Source of the DNA: Parendozoicomonas sp. Alg238-R29 | GTDB taxonomy: Bacteria > Pseudomonadota > Gammaproteobacteria > Pseudomonadales > Endozoicomonadaceae | NCBI RefSeq assembly: GCF_947331445.1 | Contig: NZ_CAMZOG010000045.1 | Span: forward strand, 1-37,034 | Length of the DNA: 37,034 nt | Reading direction: 5' to 3' | Shown here: positions 28,003 to 35,696 of the stretch, piece by piece | Position numbering within the stretch: the first letter of the stretch is position 1 | Layout of the letters: every line of letters starts with the position of its first letter | Position numbers and translations under genes: made by a program | Notes under the pieces: generated by a model | Database searches by the model: none | What the model was told of the DNA's origin: nothing | Seen by the model: the letters and a program-made list of their open reading frames with translations, nothing else

Positions 28003-28929
28003 ATGAATTTGAAATCAACTTTTTTTCTTTTCGGTAAAGGTCTGGCCATGGGGGCGGCTGATGTTGTCCCTGGGGTTTCCGGGGGAACTATTGCTTTTAT
28101 TACCGGCATTTATGATCAGCTGTTAAATAGTCTCAAAAAATGTAGTCCTGGCGCGTTAAAAGTTCTTTTCAGTGAAGGGATTGCTGCATGCTGGAGGCAT
28201 ATTAATGGCACCTTTCTGGTGACCTTGTTTACGGGAATTCTGACCAGTGTTTTTACTCTTGCGCGACTCATTACCTGGTTGCTGGAGCATTATCCCATTC
28301 AGGTTTGGTCATTCTTCTTTGGTCTGGTTTTAATTTCCGCCTGGCATGTGGGGCGACAGATTCGCTGGAATGGTGTTTCCTTGGTCACTCTTGTTATCGG
28401 AGCTGGGGGGGCATGGGTGATTGCTGGAGGAATACCTGCTGCAGGGCAAGATGCCAACCTTGTTGAGTTCTTTTTAATCGGTGCCCTGGCTATCTGTGCC
28501 ATGATTCTTCCAGGTATCTCGGGGAGTTTTATTCTTTTGCTGCTGGGCTATTACGCACCAGTAATGATGGCAGTGAAGGGTTTGGATATTCCGGTTCTGG
28601 CAGTACTGGCTCTTGGTTGTGTGGCTGGGCTGTTGACCTTCTCTCATTTTTTGTCATGGCTGTTGCTGAAGGCGCGGGTGGCTACATTTGGTTTTCTTGT
28701 TGGCCTTATGCTTGGTTCTTTGAATAAGCTTTGGCCCTGGAAAGAGGTGATCAGTACCCGGGTTAACAGTCATGGGGAGGTGGTTCCTCTTCTGCAACAG
28801 AATGTTCTACCTGCCGCTTATGAGCAGCTTAATGCCGCACCCTCGATGCTGACGGCGGCAATTGCTTGCATGGTGGTTGCCATTGTTCTTGTGGTTGGGG
28901 TGGACAGGATAGCAGCCCGCAATAAGTAA
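28003..28929 (+). CDS. DUF368 undecaprenyl-phosphate transporter-like protein
   Basis: Polytopic inner-membrane protein of the DUF368 family, 308 residues, with about eight to ten hydrophobic segments. The N-terminal signature GAADVVPGVSGGTIAFITG and the internal repeat LPGISGSFILLLLGYY are the two conserved re-entrant motifs. Family members (PopT in Vibrio) were shown to recycle undecaprenyl phosphate across the membrane for cell-wall synthesis; the assignment here is by family. ATG 28003 is preferred over TTG 27991. It starts 18 bases after pcm. The gap 28930-29157 holds a small GGATAA/TTATCC hairpin and the nlpD leader, and no gene. Confidence 0.88.
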   Translation: MNLKSTFFLFGKGLAMGAADVVPGVSGGTIAFITGIYDQLLNSLKKCSPGALKVLFSEGIAACWRHINGTFLVTLFTGILTSVFTLARLITWLLEHYPIQVWSFFFGLVLISAWHVGRQIRWNGVSLVTLVIGAGGAWVIAGGIPAAGQDANLVEFFLIGALAICAMILPGISGSFILLLLGYYAPVMMAVKGLDIPVLAVLALGCVAGLLTFSHFLSWLLLKARVATFGFLVGLMLGSLNKLWPWKEVISTRVNSHGEVVPLLQQNVLPAAYEQLNAAPSMLTAAIACMVVAIVLVVGVDRIAARNK

Positions 28930-29120
28930 GTGTCGGTTTGTTTTTGTAGTGTGAATGTGAACTTTAGCTGGGGATAAGTGAGGGATTTTATCCTTGCATG
29001 TCTAAAACTGGCGCCGATACAAGAGCAAAACGTGTGGATTAGTGGTGAGTATTCCACTTTTTTTAGACTTTTTTGCTCGTATTTGTTTGTTTTTTATATT
29101 CAATAGAAATTAAAAAGTAA

Positions 29121-29143
29121 GAATCACAGAGGGGCTGTGATTC
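29121..29143 (+). promoter_or_regulatory. Hairpin in the nlpD leader
   Basis: GAATCACAG (29121-29129) and CTGTGATTC (29135-29143) form a perfect 9-bp stem with the loop AGGGG, 14 bases before the nlpD start. No T run follows, so it is not a terminator. It could be a translational control hairpin or an operator. Confidence 0.5.
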
Positions 29144-29157
29144 GACAGGATGTGAAG

Positions 29158-29964
29158 ATGATCACAAGGTTAGTGTTTTTTCATTTGAGTGTTTGCTCAA
29201 AAATGATGAGCATTGGCCTGTGCCTGTTATTGCTGACTTCCTGTGTATCTCCACCATCGAATATTCCCATTTCTTCCCGCACCAGGCCAGCCACAGTGAC
29301 CTGGGGAACACATACCGTCCAGAGAGGCGAAACACTGTATACCATTGCCTGGCGTTATGGTCAGGAATTCAAAAGGTTAGCCGCCATTAATGGTATACGC
29401 GCTCCCTATACAATTTACCCCGGTCAGAAGCTCCGATTGGGAGGCCAGGCCAGAACACAAACTGTTGCCCGGAAACCTTCACCAAAGAAAACAGTCGCTG
29501 CCTCTTCACAAGCGCGCTCGACAGGAGTAGAGTCCGCGTCGAACAAAAAACGATCAATATCTACCAAAGGTGCACAATCGGTTTCTGGGGGTAAAGTTCG
29601 CTGGCAATGGCCGGCATCTGGAAAAGTGATTGCCAGATTTTCTACATCCGGGCAGCTCTACAAGGGTGTTGCTATTGCTGGTCGGATCGGAGAACCTGTT
29701 AACGCAACGGCGGGTGGAAAGGTTGTTTATTCCGGGGCCGGGCTAACAGGGTATGGAAATCTGGTAATTATTAGGCACAACAGTAGCTATCTCAGTGCTT
29801 ACGCTCACAATAAAACTCTTCTAGTGAGCGAAGGTGACACCGTTAAAGCGGGTCAGAAGATAGCCGAATTAGGTTCTACAGGGACTAACGAGCCAAAGCT
29901 GCACTTTGAAATACGGCGCGATGGTAAGCCTGTTGATCCTCTTCTTTTCTTGCCGAATCGATGA
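29158..29964 (+). CDS. nlpD: Lipoprotein NlpD, amidase activator
   Basis: Outer-membrane lipoprotein that activates the septal amidase AmiC during daughter-cell separation. The signal peptide ends in the lipobox LTSC (Cys29, from ATG 29158). A LysM domain covers about residues 52-95 (HTVQRGETLYTIAWRYG) and a LytM/M23 domain about 150-265. The M23 zinc ligands are missing (YKGVAIAG where active enzymes have HxGxD), as expected for the non-catalytic activator. ATG 29158 has AGGATGTGAAG before it; a GTG at 29137 is less likely. The main rpoS promoter is often inside nlpD in relatives. Confidence 0.95.
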   Translation: MITRLVFFHLSVCSKMMSIGLCLLLLTSCVSPPSNIPISSRTRPATVTWGTHTVQRGETLYTIAWRYGQEFKRLAAINGIRAPYTIYPGQKLRLGGQARTQTVARKPSPKKTVAASSQARSTGVESASNKKRSISTKGAQSVSGGKVRWQWPASGKVIARFSTSGQLYKGVAIAGRIGEPVNATAGGKVVYSGAGLTGYGNLVIIRHNSSYLSAYAHNKTLLVSEGDTVKAGQKIAELGSTGTNEPKLHFEIRRDGKPVDPLLFLPNR

Positions 29965-30000
29965 GGTAATCAGTAAGAAGTAGCGGTTGGGCATATAAAA

Positions 30001-30049
30001 GACGGACCTGTAACAAGGTCGTCGATACAGCCAGGGGCTGTTCGGCTGT
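30001..30049 (+). promoter_or_regulatory. Structured rpoS leader region
   Basis: Two short hairpins lie in the 116-base nlpD-rpoS gap. The first pairs GACGGACCT (30001-30009) with AGGTCGTC (30016-30023), with one bulge. The second pairs ACAGCC (30027-30032) with GGCTGT (30044-30049). Folded leaders that regulate rpoS translation are known in enterics; a function here is inference. Confidence 0.35.
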
Positions 30050-30080
30050 GAGTGGGACCAATTAAATAGGGCTGGCACTT

Positions 30081-31106
30081 ATGGCACTAAAAAAGGAAGA
30101 GACTGAATTAACCGCGGTGAGCCAAGGTTCTGATACTGAAACGGAGTTCGATTCAGGCCAGGCAAAAGAAGTCAGCGGGAATGATTCGGAGTCGTCTCAG
30201 CAAAATACAGTGCAGAAAAGCGCGACTTCCACTGCACCACGTGTGCGGGAAGAAGATGCTTTCTACAAATCTCTTGATGCAACCCAGATGTATCTCAATG
30301 AGATTGGCTTTTCCCCGTTGTTAACACCGGAAGAGGAGGTGCACTTTGCACGCCTTGCCCGTAAAGGGGTTGAAGCTGGTCGCCGACGTATGATTGAGAG
30401 TAATCTGCGGCTGGTAGTGAAGATCTCCCGACGGTATGTAAACCGCGGGCTTTCTCTACTTGATCTGATTGAGGAGGGTAACCTCGGTTTAATCAGAGCG
30501 GTAGAAAAGTTCGATCCGGAAAGAGGCTTCCGTTTCTCAACCTACGCAACCTGGTGGATCAGACAAACTATTGAACGGGCGATTATGAATCAGACCCGGA
30601 CAATTCGTCTGCCCATTCATGTGGTTAAGGAGCTGAATGTTTATTTGCGGGCAGCCAGGGAGCTGACTCAAAAACTGGACCATGATCCTACCCCGGAAGA
30701 AATTGCAGAGCTGCTCGACAAGCCTGTTGATGACGTCAAGCGTATGCTTGGTCTGAATGAGCGAGTGACATCTGTTGATACGCCTTTGGGGCATGATTCT
30801 GATAAATCGATTCTTGATACTATCTCTGATATTCGTGAGAGTGATCCCGCAGTTCTTCTGCAGGATAGCGATCTGAATACCAGTATTGATAAATGGCTGT
30901 GTGAATTATCTGAGAAGCAACGGGAAGTGGTTGCCAGACGATTCGGTTTAAGAGGCTATGAAACCAGTACTTTAGAAGAGGTAGGCAGAGAGATTGGTTT
31001 AACCCGGGAACGTGTCAGACAGATTCAGGTTGAAGCGCTCAAGCGTTTGCGCCTGATTCTTGAAAAGCAGGGGTTAACCAGCGATTCGCTGTTCAGTGGT
31101 AATTGA
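30081..31106 (+). CDS. rpoS: RNA polymerase sigma factor RpoS
   Basis: Stationary-phase and general-stress sigma factor. Region 1.2 ([20 protein letters not shown]), region 2 ([20 protein letters not shown] and [17 protein letters not shown]) and the region 4.2 helix-turn-helix ([20 protein letters not shown], residues 297-316) are all intact. The 341 residues are about ten longer than E. coli RpoS because of an acidic, Ser/Thr-rich N-terminus. It follows nlpD and is convergent with fdxA, as in Pseudomonas. No rsmZ-like RNA lies in the 96-base gap. Confidence 0.98.
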   Translation: MALKKEETELTAVSQGSDTETEFDSGQAKEVSGNDSESSQQNTVQKSATSTAPRVREEDAFYKSLDATQMYLNEIGFSPLLTPEEEVHFARLARKGVEAGRRRMIESNLRLVVKISRRYVNRGLSLLDLIEEGNLGLIRAVEKFDPERGFRFSTYATWWIRQTIERAIMNQTRTIRLPIHVVKELNVYLRAARELTQKLDHDPTPEEIAELLDKPVDDVKRMLGLNERVTSVDTPLGHDSDKSILDTISDIRESDPAVLLQDSDLNTSIDKWLCELSEKQREVVARRFGLRGYETSTLEEVGREIGLTRERVRQIQVEALKRLRLILEKQGLTSDSLFSGN

Positions 31107-31142
31107 GCGTGGTTAACGGATTCAGTTGAACTCCCTGAAAAT

Positions 31143-31178
31143 AAAAAGCCATGGTTACTTGGTAGCCATGGCTTTTTT
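31143..31178. terminator. Bidirectional terminator between rpoS and fdxA
   Basis: AAAAAGCCATGG (31143-31154) pairs with CCATGGCTTTTT (31166-31177). A and T runs on the two sides allow termination in both directions. Confidence 0.9.
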
Positions 31179-31202
31179 ATAATTGGTGTTTGAAGGAAGG
31201 AA

Positions 31203-31526
31203 TTAACGCTCGAGATGCTCCAGCTTTCCTTCCTTACCATCCCACTCTTCAGCATCAGGTAATGAATCTTTTTTCTCAGTAATGTTTGGCCACACTTCTG
31301 CCAGCTCGGCATTGAGTTCAATAAACTCCTGCTGATCTTCCGGAACTTCATCTTCTGAAAAAATAGCGTTGGCTGGGCACTCAGGTTCGCAAAGCGCGCA
31401 GTCTATACACTCATCGGGGTGAATGACCAGAAAGTTTGGACCCTCGTAAAAACAATCAACAGGGCACACTTCTACACAGTCTGTGTATTTGCACTTGATG
31501 CAGTTATCACCCACTACGAAAGCCAT
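31203..31526 (-). CDS. fdxA: Ferredoxin FdxA, 7Fe type
   Basis: Small cytoplasmic electron carrier of 107 residues with two iron-sulfur clusters. Cysteines in [17 protein letters not shown] and [12 protein letters not shown] bind one [3Fe-4S] and one [4Fe-4S] cluster, as in Azotobacter ferredoxin I and pseudomonad FdxA. An acidic C-terminal extension of about 45 residues is typical. Its position next to rpoS is conserved; mutS, often upstream in pseudomonads, is absent. Confidence 0.97.
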   Translation of the reverse strand: MAFVVGDNCIKCKYTDCVEVCPVDCFYEGPNFLVIHPDECIDCALCEPECPANAIFSEDEVPEDQQEFIELNAELAEVWPNITEKKDSLPDAEEWDGKEGKLEHLER

Positions 31527-31703
31527 GGCAGATACTCCATTTTCAGTTCATCAGGACTCAGGCATTGTCATTTTAGTGCCATTGCGGAGCACTCGTAGCG
31601 GATTTGGTATCACTTCCGTATACGTATTGTGCCCACTGGCTTTTTGCGACGCTATATTATCAGCTCACATCTTTGGGTCATAGCCTGTAGAACTTGGCTT
31701 ATT

Positions 31704-31739
31704 AGGCTTAGCGGTCATAAGCTTATGACCGCTAAGCCT
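31704..31739. repeat. Perfect 36-bp palindrome without spacer
   Basis: The half AGGCTTAGCGGTCATAAG (31704-31721) is followed directly by its exact reverse complement, centred on AAGCTT. There is no loop and no following T run. It lies in the gap 31527-31954 between fdxA and the comEA-like gene, which otherwise holds the fdxA upstream region and one smaller hairpin (CCTCGTT 31890-31896 / AACGAGG 31918-31924). Confidence 0.9.
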
Positions 31740-31754
31740 GTTTGGTGCGAAATT

Positions 31755-31954
31755 CTATTTAAAAGAGGGTGCATAGATTGCTGGTTCTGCTTGCCCCCAG
31801 TGATATTCGCGCTTGGAGTTAGAGGGTGTTACTTGGTGCTGAACAGAATGGTCTTTATATGGCAGGGGAATGTGATTTTTGGAGAACCGCCTCGTTATCA
31901 CAAGTTGTAATTGCAACAACGAGGTGATCTGTACAATTTCACGTCTGTATTTTA
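31755..31954 (-). other. Open frame without a start, possible gene remnant
   Basis: Beyond the end of the comEA-like gene another minus-strand frame stays open for about 65 codons, ending at TAG 31755-31757. It reads, for example, RFSKNHIPLPYKDHSV and NSKREYHWGQAEPAIYAPSF. The residue mix looks protein-like but there is no start codon or recognised family. The plus strand is also open here, which makes chance more likely. Confidence 0.2.
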
Positions 31955-32236
31955 TTACTTTGTAGTCATAACTGCGCGGTTAGCTTTTATCGTTTTTAAA
32001 CCGATTCCGCGAACTTCACTCAGCTCTTCAACGGTTTTGAACTCGCCATGCTCTTTGCGGTGATCAACGATTCTCTGGGCCGTTTTTTCACCAACATATT
32101 TCAACTCCTTATCGAGAGTTTCGGCGCTGGCGGTATTGATATTAACCTTGGCTGGTGGAGCTTCATTAGCCCAGGTGGGTGAGGATAGTAAAGCGAATGA
32201 AAACAGAGCCGCAGAAGTAATCTTCTTGAGTGACAT
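31955..32236 (-). CDS. ComEA-like helix-hairpin-helix DNA-binding protein
   Basis: This 93-residue exported protein has a signal peptide (ITSAALFSFALLSSPTWA) followed by one (HhH)2 domain: VNINTASAETLDKEL, KYVGEKTAQRIVDHRKEHG and LSEVRGIGLKTIKANR. Such proteins bind double-stranded DNA in the periplasm and pull it through the outer membrane during natural transformation. 93 residues is typical of gammaproteobacterial ComEA. A role in competence is inferred from family only; no other com genes are in the window. Confidence 0.9.
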   Translation of the reverse strand: MSLKKITSAALFSFALLSSPTWANEAPPAKVNINTASAETLDKELKYVGEKTAQRIVDHRKEHGEFKTVEELSEVRGIGLKTIKANRAVMTTK

Positions 32237-32399
32237 CGGTAACCTCCATGTAGTGCCTGAATGAATCAGGGGTATTGTTACCTTTCAAGTTCTAGTTAAG
32301 GATGCGGCTGTATGCAAGGAAGTCCATTTCGGGAGTAAATGTGTGACGTATATCTGACGCTTTGGGGTAATTCCCTATACCTTAAGTTTCTGGTTGGAC

Positions 32400-32428
32400 T
32401 TGCGTTTTTTCTAACTGAAAGGTAACTT
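32400..32428 (+). promoter_or_regulatory. Probable tRNA promoter
   Basis: TTGCGT (32400-32405) and TAACTT (32423-32428) are spaced by 17 bases, with a GC-rich ACGCGACG following. This is a sigma-70 promoter with a stable-RNA-type discriminator, just before the first tRNA-Val. Confidence 0.5.
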
Positions 32429-32444
32429 ACGCGACGTCTTCTGT

Positions 32445-32521
32445 AGACGGTTAGCTCAGCTGGTTAGAGCGCCACGTTGACATCGTGGAGGTCGCTGGTT
32501 CAACTCCAGTACCGTCTACCA
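32445..32521 (+). tRNA. tRNA-Val (GAC)
   Basis: A full cloverleaf of 77 bases including the encoded CCA. The acceptor AGACGGT pairs with ACCGTCT, the D arm is GCTCAGCTGGTTAGAGC, the anticodon loop TTGACAT (anticodon GAC) sits in a CCACG/CGTGG stem, and the T loop is TTCAACT. It reads GUC codons. It is first of two valine tRNA genes, 32 bases apart. Confidence 0.97.
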
Positions 32522-32553
32522 ATTCTTTTGAATTGGAAAAAGAAGCGCATTTT

Positions 32554-32630
32554 AGGCGATTAGCTCAGTTGGTTAGAGCGCTTGGTCGACATCCAAGAGG
32601 TCACCAGTTCGAATCTGGTATTGCCTACCA
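32554..32630 (+). tRNA. tRNA-Val (GAC) with C33
   Basis: A full 77-base cloverleaf with encoded CCA. The acceptor AGGCGAT pairs with ATTGCCT (one G-U pair) and the anticodon stem is CTTGG/CCAAG. The seven-base loop is TCGACAT, giving anticodon GAC. The base before the anticodon, almost always U33, is C here. The Pseudomonas tRNA-Val(GAC) has TTGACAT in the same place. The T loop TTCGAAT is normal. Confidence 0.95.
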
Positions 32631-32635
32631 ATTTT

Positions 32636-32668
32636 AAAAGCCTGTTTTCATAGAAAGCAGGCTTTTTT
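32636..32668 (+). terminator. Terminator of the tRNA pair
   Basis: AAAAGCCTG pairs with CAGGCTTTT, with an inner TTTC/GAAA, followed by TTTTTT. It ends the two-tRNA transcript. Confidence 0.88.
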
Positions 32669-32778
32669 CGTTTAAAGTCTGATAATAATTAGAGTTTAAA
32701 TAGATTTTAGCTATATGGTGCGGCCTTTATCTCTATTCTGCCTACACTAAGCGGGTATGGCGGATACAGGGAGTTGAT

Positions 32779-33042
32779 ATGGCCAGCCAAGAAAAACAGC
32801 GTATCCTGGACGGAATTGAAGCGCTATATCCAGCGGATGCTGGCCATGGGCGTGCTGCTTTTATTGGTCAGATTCTTCTCCATCACGCTCTTGAAAATAC
32901 CTACTATAACTGGAGGGATCTTCCTCAGAGTGTTCTTGAGCGCTACCTTGCAATTTGTGAGGATTATGAGCGTAAGACAGAAGAGAATATGAATGGGTCA
33001 GGCAAGTCTCTCGATTCTCTACCTGGTTACCTAAAGCACTGA
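32779..33042 (+). CDS. Small conserved hypothetical protein, 87 residues
   Basis: ATG 32779 is preceded by a good ribosome site (GGGAG). The protein is helical and acidic, with HALENTYYNWRDLPQSV in the middle and ERYLAICEDYE after it. I do not recognise a family. It lies alone after the tRNA terminator, convergent with the binding-protein gene 12 bases beyond its stop. Confidence 0.65.
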   Translation: MASQEKQRILDGIEALYPADAGHGRAAFIGQILLHHALENTYYNWRDLPQSVLERYLAICEDYERKTEENMNGSGKSLDSLPGYLKH

Positions 33043-33054
33043 TCCTGCTACAGG

Positions 33055-33861
33055 TTATAAAGATTCCCGTTTTTTGAGTTGATAACTCATCCATTTGTAT
33101 AAACTGTCATTCAATATCTTTTCCGCCTCCCCGGATTTTGTAAGTTTCTGCAGGTCAGTGTTTAGTTGCTGAATTGATATGCTGCAATCAATATTTTTTG
33201 AAAATGCGACAAATACCGGAACCTTTTGGGTTATGAGGGGGAGCTTTTCGAGTGTACCTTCAAGATTAAGCAACGATACGAGAAGGTCGTCCTGAATGTT
33301 GGGATAAATTGTGTAATCTACCCGTCCTATCTTCAGCATTTTCAGCGCTAGATTTGGTGTGAAGGTTCGAATTAACTTTTTGGGTTTCTGCTGATTGTGA
33401 AATATTTCTTCAACGGATAATTGGTCGGGCATGGCTCCCTTAAGTTCAAGCAGGTCATTCCAGTTGTGAGGTTTTTTGCCATGTGAGCGTTTCGTTAAAA
33501 CAGTCAGGCTGTGGATGTAGAGTGGAGTACTACTGAAGGTAGCAATTGCGGATGTTTCTGGTGTTTTTGGAATACCGGTGATCAATTGAATCCGCCCATC
33601 GGTCAGAGCCTTTAGAACACGACGATAGCCTCCCACATGATCTGTTTTAAGTTCTATTCCCTGTTTGTTGAGTGCCTGCTCGAGTAAATCTCTTGCGGCT
33701 CCTCGCGTCTCGCGGTAATCACTCCAGACAACTGGCGGAAAGTCTGGGGGGCCAGCCATTGTGAGTGACGAGCAGGTTTCTGCAATAACTTTGGTTGAAG
33801 TAAGCTGAACCAAAATGACTGCGAGCGTTTGTATCAATATACAGAGTGTTTTTCTGATCAT
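33055..33861 (-). CDS. Periplasmic solute-binding protein, family 3-like
   Basis: This 268-residue exported protein has a signal peptide (residues 1-28, ending KVIA). Its fold matches the amino-acid-type binding proteins (SBP family 3): MAGPPDFPPVVW opens the first lobe, and LLEQALNKQGIELK and LTDGRIQLITGIPKTPE follow. No ABC transporter genes are adjacent, so it may act as an orphan sensor or binding protein; the ligand is unknown. It is divergent from the radical SAM gene. Confidence 0.82.
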   Translation of the reverse strand: MIRKTLCILIQTLAVILVQLTSTKVIAETCSSLTMAGPPDFPPVVWSDYRETRGAARDLLEQALNKQGIELKTDHVGGYRRVLKALTDGRIQLITGIPKTPETSAIATFSSTPLYIHSLTVLTKRSHGKKPHNWNDLLELKGAMPDQLSVEEIFHNQQKPKKLIRTFTPNLALKMLKIGRVDYTIYPNIQDDLLVSLLNLEGTLEKLPLITQKVPVFVAFSKNIDCSISIQQLNTDLQKLTKSGEAEKILNDSLYKWMSYQLKKRESL

Positions 33862-33978
33862 GCAGCTCTTGTGTGTTGTTTTGATACTACATCAGGAATA
33901 TTTTGCACAGTCGTTCCAGTTAATGCAAAAGGTATGTGTGCTGCGTGCTCTTTGATAGTTATTTGTAATGTGAAATTT

Positions 33979-35103
33979 ATGCCTCCCTCAAAAAGTATTA
34001 ATACGAAATTGCTTGTTCGTGAATTGTCGGACGGGATCAAGTTTGAGTCTTCAGTTGATGATGTTTCTGTTCGCTTGAGCCTAAGGGGAGAGTGGAATGC
34101 TTTTCGTAAGAATGGCAGGTTTTATAGGCGCTGTATGGATGGAAGAGTCATCTCCTCACAGGGTGCTCTCGATTTTACCCAGAATGAGGTCCAACTCTTT
34201 CATGGCGAAATAGCTAACGTGTGTCGCCAAATGCTCAGTAAGAATTGTGGCAGCTTAAGTTCTCATACCGCGCAAATTTTGGAGCGCTGTACAAAATTGC
34301 CTGATCACTTTTATCACCAGTTACAGGATGTGTATTTTCGGGCTTACCCTGAAGGTGTGCCCGTTCTTCCCCCCGATCGTTACCGTGATCTGGTTATACC
34401 AATCACAATGGGTTGTCCTAATGGGCAGTGCTCTTTCTGTGCTTTTTATCGTGATAAGCCTTTCTCTTTAATTGAGCAGAATCGGTGGAATGAGGTTGTT
34501 AGCTCGTTGGAGCAACTCTTTCCGGGTGGTGTGGCCGGTCGTGACGGTATTTTCCTTGGTTCCGCAAATGCTCTGGCTCTTTCTTTTGTGCAGCTGGAAT
34601 CTGTAATTGATCGGATAGTTCACTTATTTGGACTTCCTGCTCGTGGCGTGTCGTGCTTTGGTGATGCTGATCGGATGGGGGTTCGCAAGGTTGAGCAATG
34701 GCAAGTGCTCAGGGATAAAGGGTTGGTTCAAGTTGTTCTTGGCTTGGAAACGGGAGCCGATGTTTTGCGAGAAAGGATTGGTAAAAGTAGAAGGTTGGAG
34801 AAAACCCGTGGGCTTGCTTTTCAGCTAAAACAGGCTGGGGTTGCAGTTGGGCTAACTGTTCTTACAGGTTTTATTGGAGAAGAGTTTTTTGCTGCTCATA
34901 AAGAAGCGACATGTCAGTTTATACAGTCGCTGGAATTAACCGCAGAAGATAGGGTATATATATCGCCTTGGTTTACAGATGGGGCGAAAGAGCCTGAAAG
35001 TCGTGCCTATGACGAAGCACATGAAATAAAACGTGTGCTTTCTGGTCAAACGGCTGCTCGTGTTACTGCTTATTCATCCCATAACTTTTATTATTTTTCC
35101 TGA
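33979..35103 (+). CDS. Radical SAM protein with CX4CX2C motif
   Basis: Predicted [4Fe-4S]/S-adenosylmethionine enzyme with an Elp3-like domain. The cluster motif is GCPNGQCSFCAFY (CX4CX2C, not CX3CX2C), as in several uncharacterised radical SAM families. LGLETGADVLRERIGK provides the SAM-binding strand. ATG 33979 (MPPSKS) is chosen, because the frame upstream to 33829 overlaps the divergent gene and reads as non-coding. The last 12 residues are aromatic-rich (SSHNFYYFS). The substrate is unknown. msrC follows 11 bases later. Confidence 0.85.
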   Translation: MPPSKSINTKLLVRELSDGIKFESSVDDVSVRLSLRGEWNAFRKNGRFYRRCMDGRVISSQGALDFTQNEVQLFHGEIANVCRQMLSKNCGSLSSHTAQILERCTKLPDHFYHQLQDVYFRAYPEGVPVLPPDRYRDLVIPITMGCPNGQCSFCAFYRDKPFSLIEQNRWNEVVSSLEQLFPGGVAGRDGIFLGSANALALSFVQLESVIDRIVHLFGLPARGVSCFGDADRMGVRKVEQWQVLRDKGLVQVVLGLETGADVLRERIGKSRRLEKTRGLAFQLKQAGVAVGLTVLTGFIGEEFFAAHKEATCQFIQSLELTAEDRVYISPWFTDGAKEPESRAYDEAHEIKRVLSGQTAARVTAYSSHNFYYFS

Positions 35104-35114
35104 GTAATGTAGTC

Positions 35115-35618
35115 ATGTTTTCCATAGAAATTAATCAGGATCAGCCTGTATCTGACTTTTATCATGAGCTGAACCAATTGGCGGAAGGGCTTCTTTCTGC
35201 GGAGGCTGACCCTATTGCCGGGATGGCTAACCTCTCAAGCTTTTTGTTTCAGGTTCTTCCGGACATTAACTGGGCCGGGTTTTATCTGGTGAAGGGTGGG
35301 GAGCAACTTGTTCTGGGGCCGTTCCATGGGCAGCCCGCTTGTACTCGCATCCCCCTCGGTCGCGGAGTGTGTGGTACGGCGGCCAGTGAAAACAAAATTC
35401 AACGTATTGCTGATGTTGATGCATTTTCCGGTCATATTGCCTGTGATGCTGCCAGCCAGAGTGAAATCGTTCTTCCCTTGGTTTGTGGTGAACAAGTGGT
35501 TGCTGTGCTTGATATCGATAGCCCAATTAAAAACCGTTTTACAGAAGGTGATGAAGCGGGTTTATGCCGATTGGTTGAGTTAATTCAGGACAATCTGCAC
35601 TTGTCTAAATTGTACTGA
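35115..35618 (+). CDS. msrC: Free methionine-(R)-sulfoxide reductase
   Basis: GAF-domain enzyme reducing free methionine-R-sulfoxide with thioredoxin. The 167 residues match fRMsr (YebR). The three conserved cysteines are present at C76, C86 (GRGVCG) and C110 (GHIACDAAS), spaced as in E. coli Cys84/94/118. DINWAGFYL and SEIVLPLV are family blocks. It is probably cotranscribed with the radical SAM gene; the DsbA-like gene follows after 78 bases. Confidence 0.93.
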   Translation: MFSIEINQDQPVSDFYHELNQLAEGLLSAEADPIAGMANLSSFLFQVLPDINWAGFYLVKGGEQLVLGPFHGQPACTRIPLGRGVCGTAASENKIQRIADVDAFSGHIACDAASQSEIVLPLVCGEQVVAVLDIDSPIKNRFTEGDEAGLCRLVELIQDNLHLSKLY

Positions 35619-35696
35619 ATTGTATTGCCGGGTTGACCCTGGAGTCTGAGCTACCTAGGATTTCCTGAGGTTAATAAAAACAGTGAATAATAAATT

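Noticed and set aside
31107-31202. rsmZ-type regulatory RNA between rpoS and fdxA
   Set aside because: The 96-base gap contains only a terminator hairpin and lacks the repeated GGA-loop hairpins of rsmZ.
33829-33978. 50-residue N-terminal extension of the radical SAM protein
   Set aside because: It overlaps the start of the divergent gene, is cysteine-rich without family similarity, and ATG 33979 gives the usual N-terminus.
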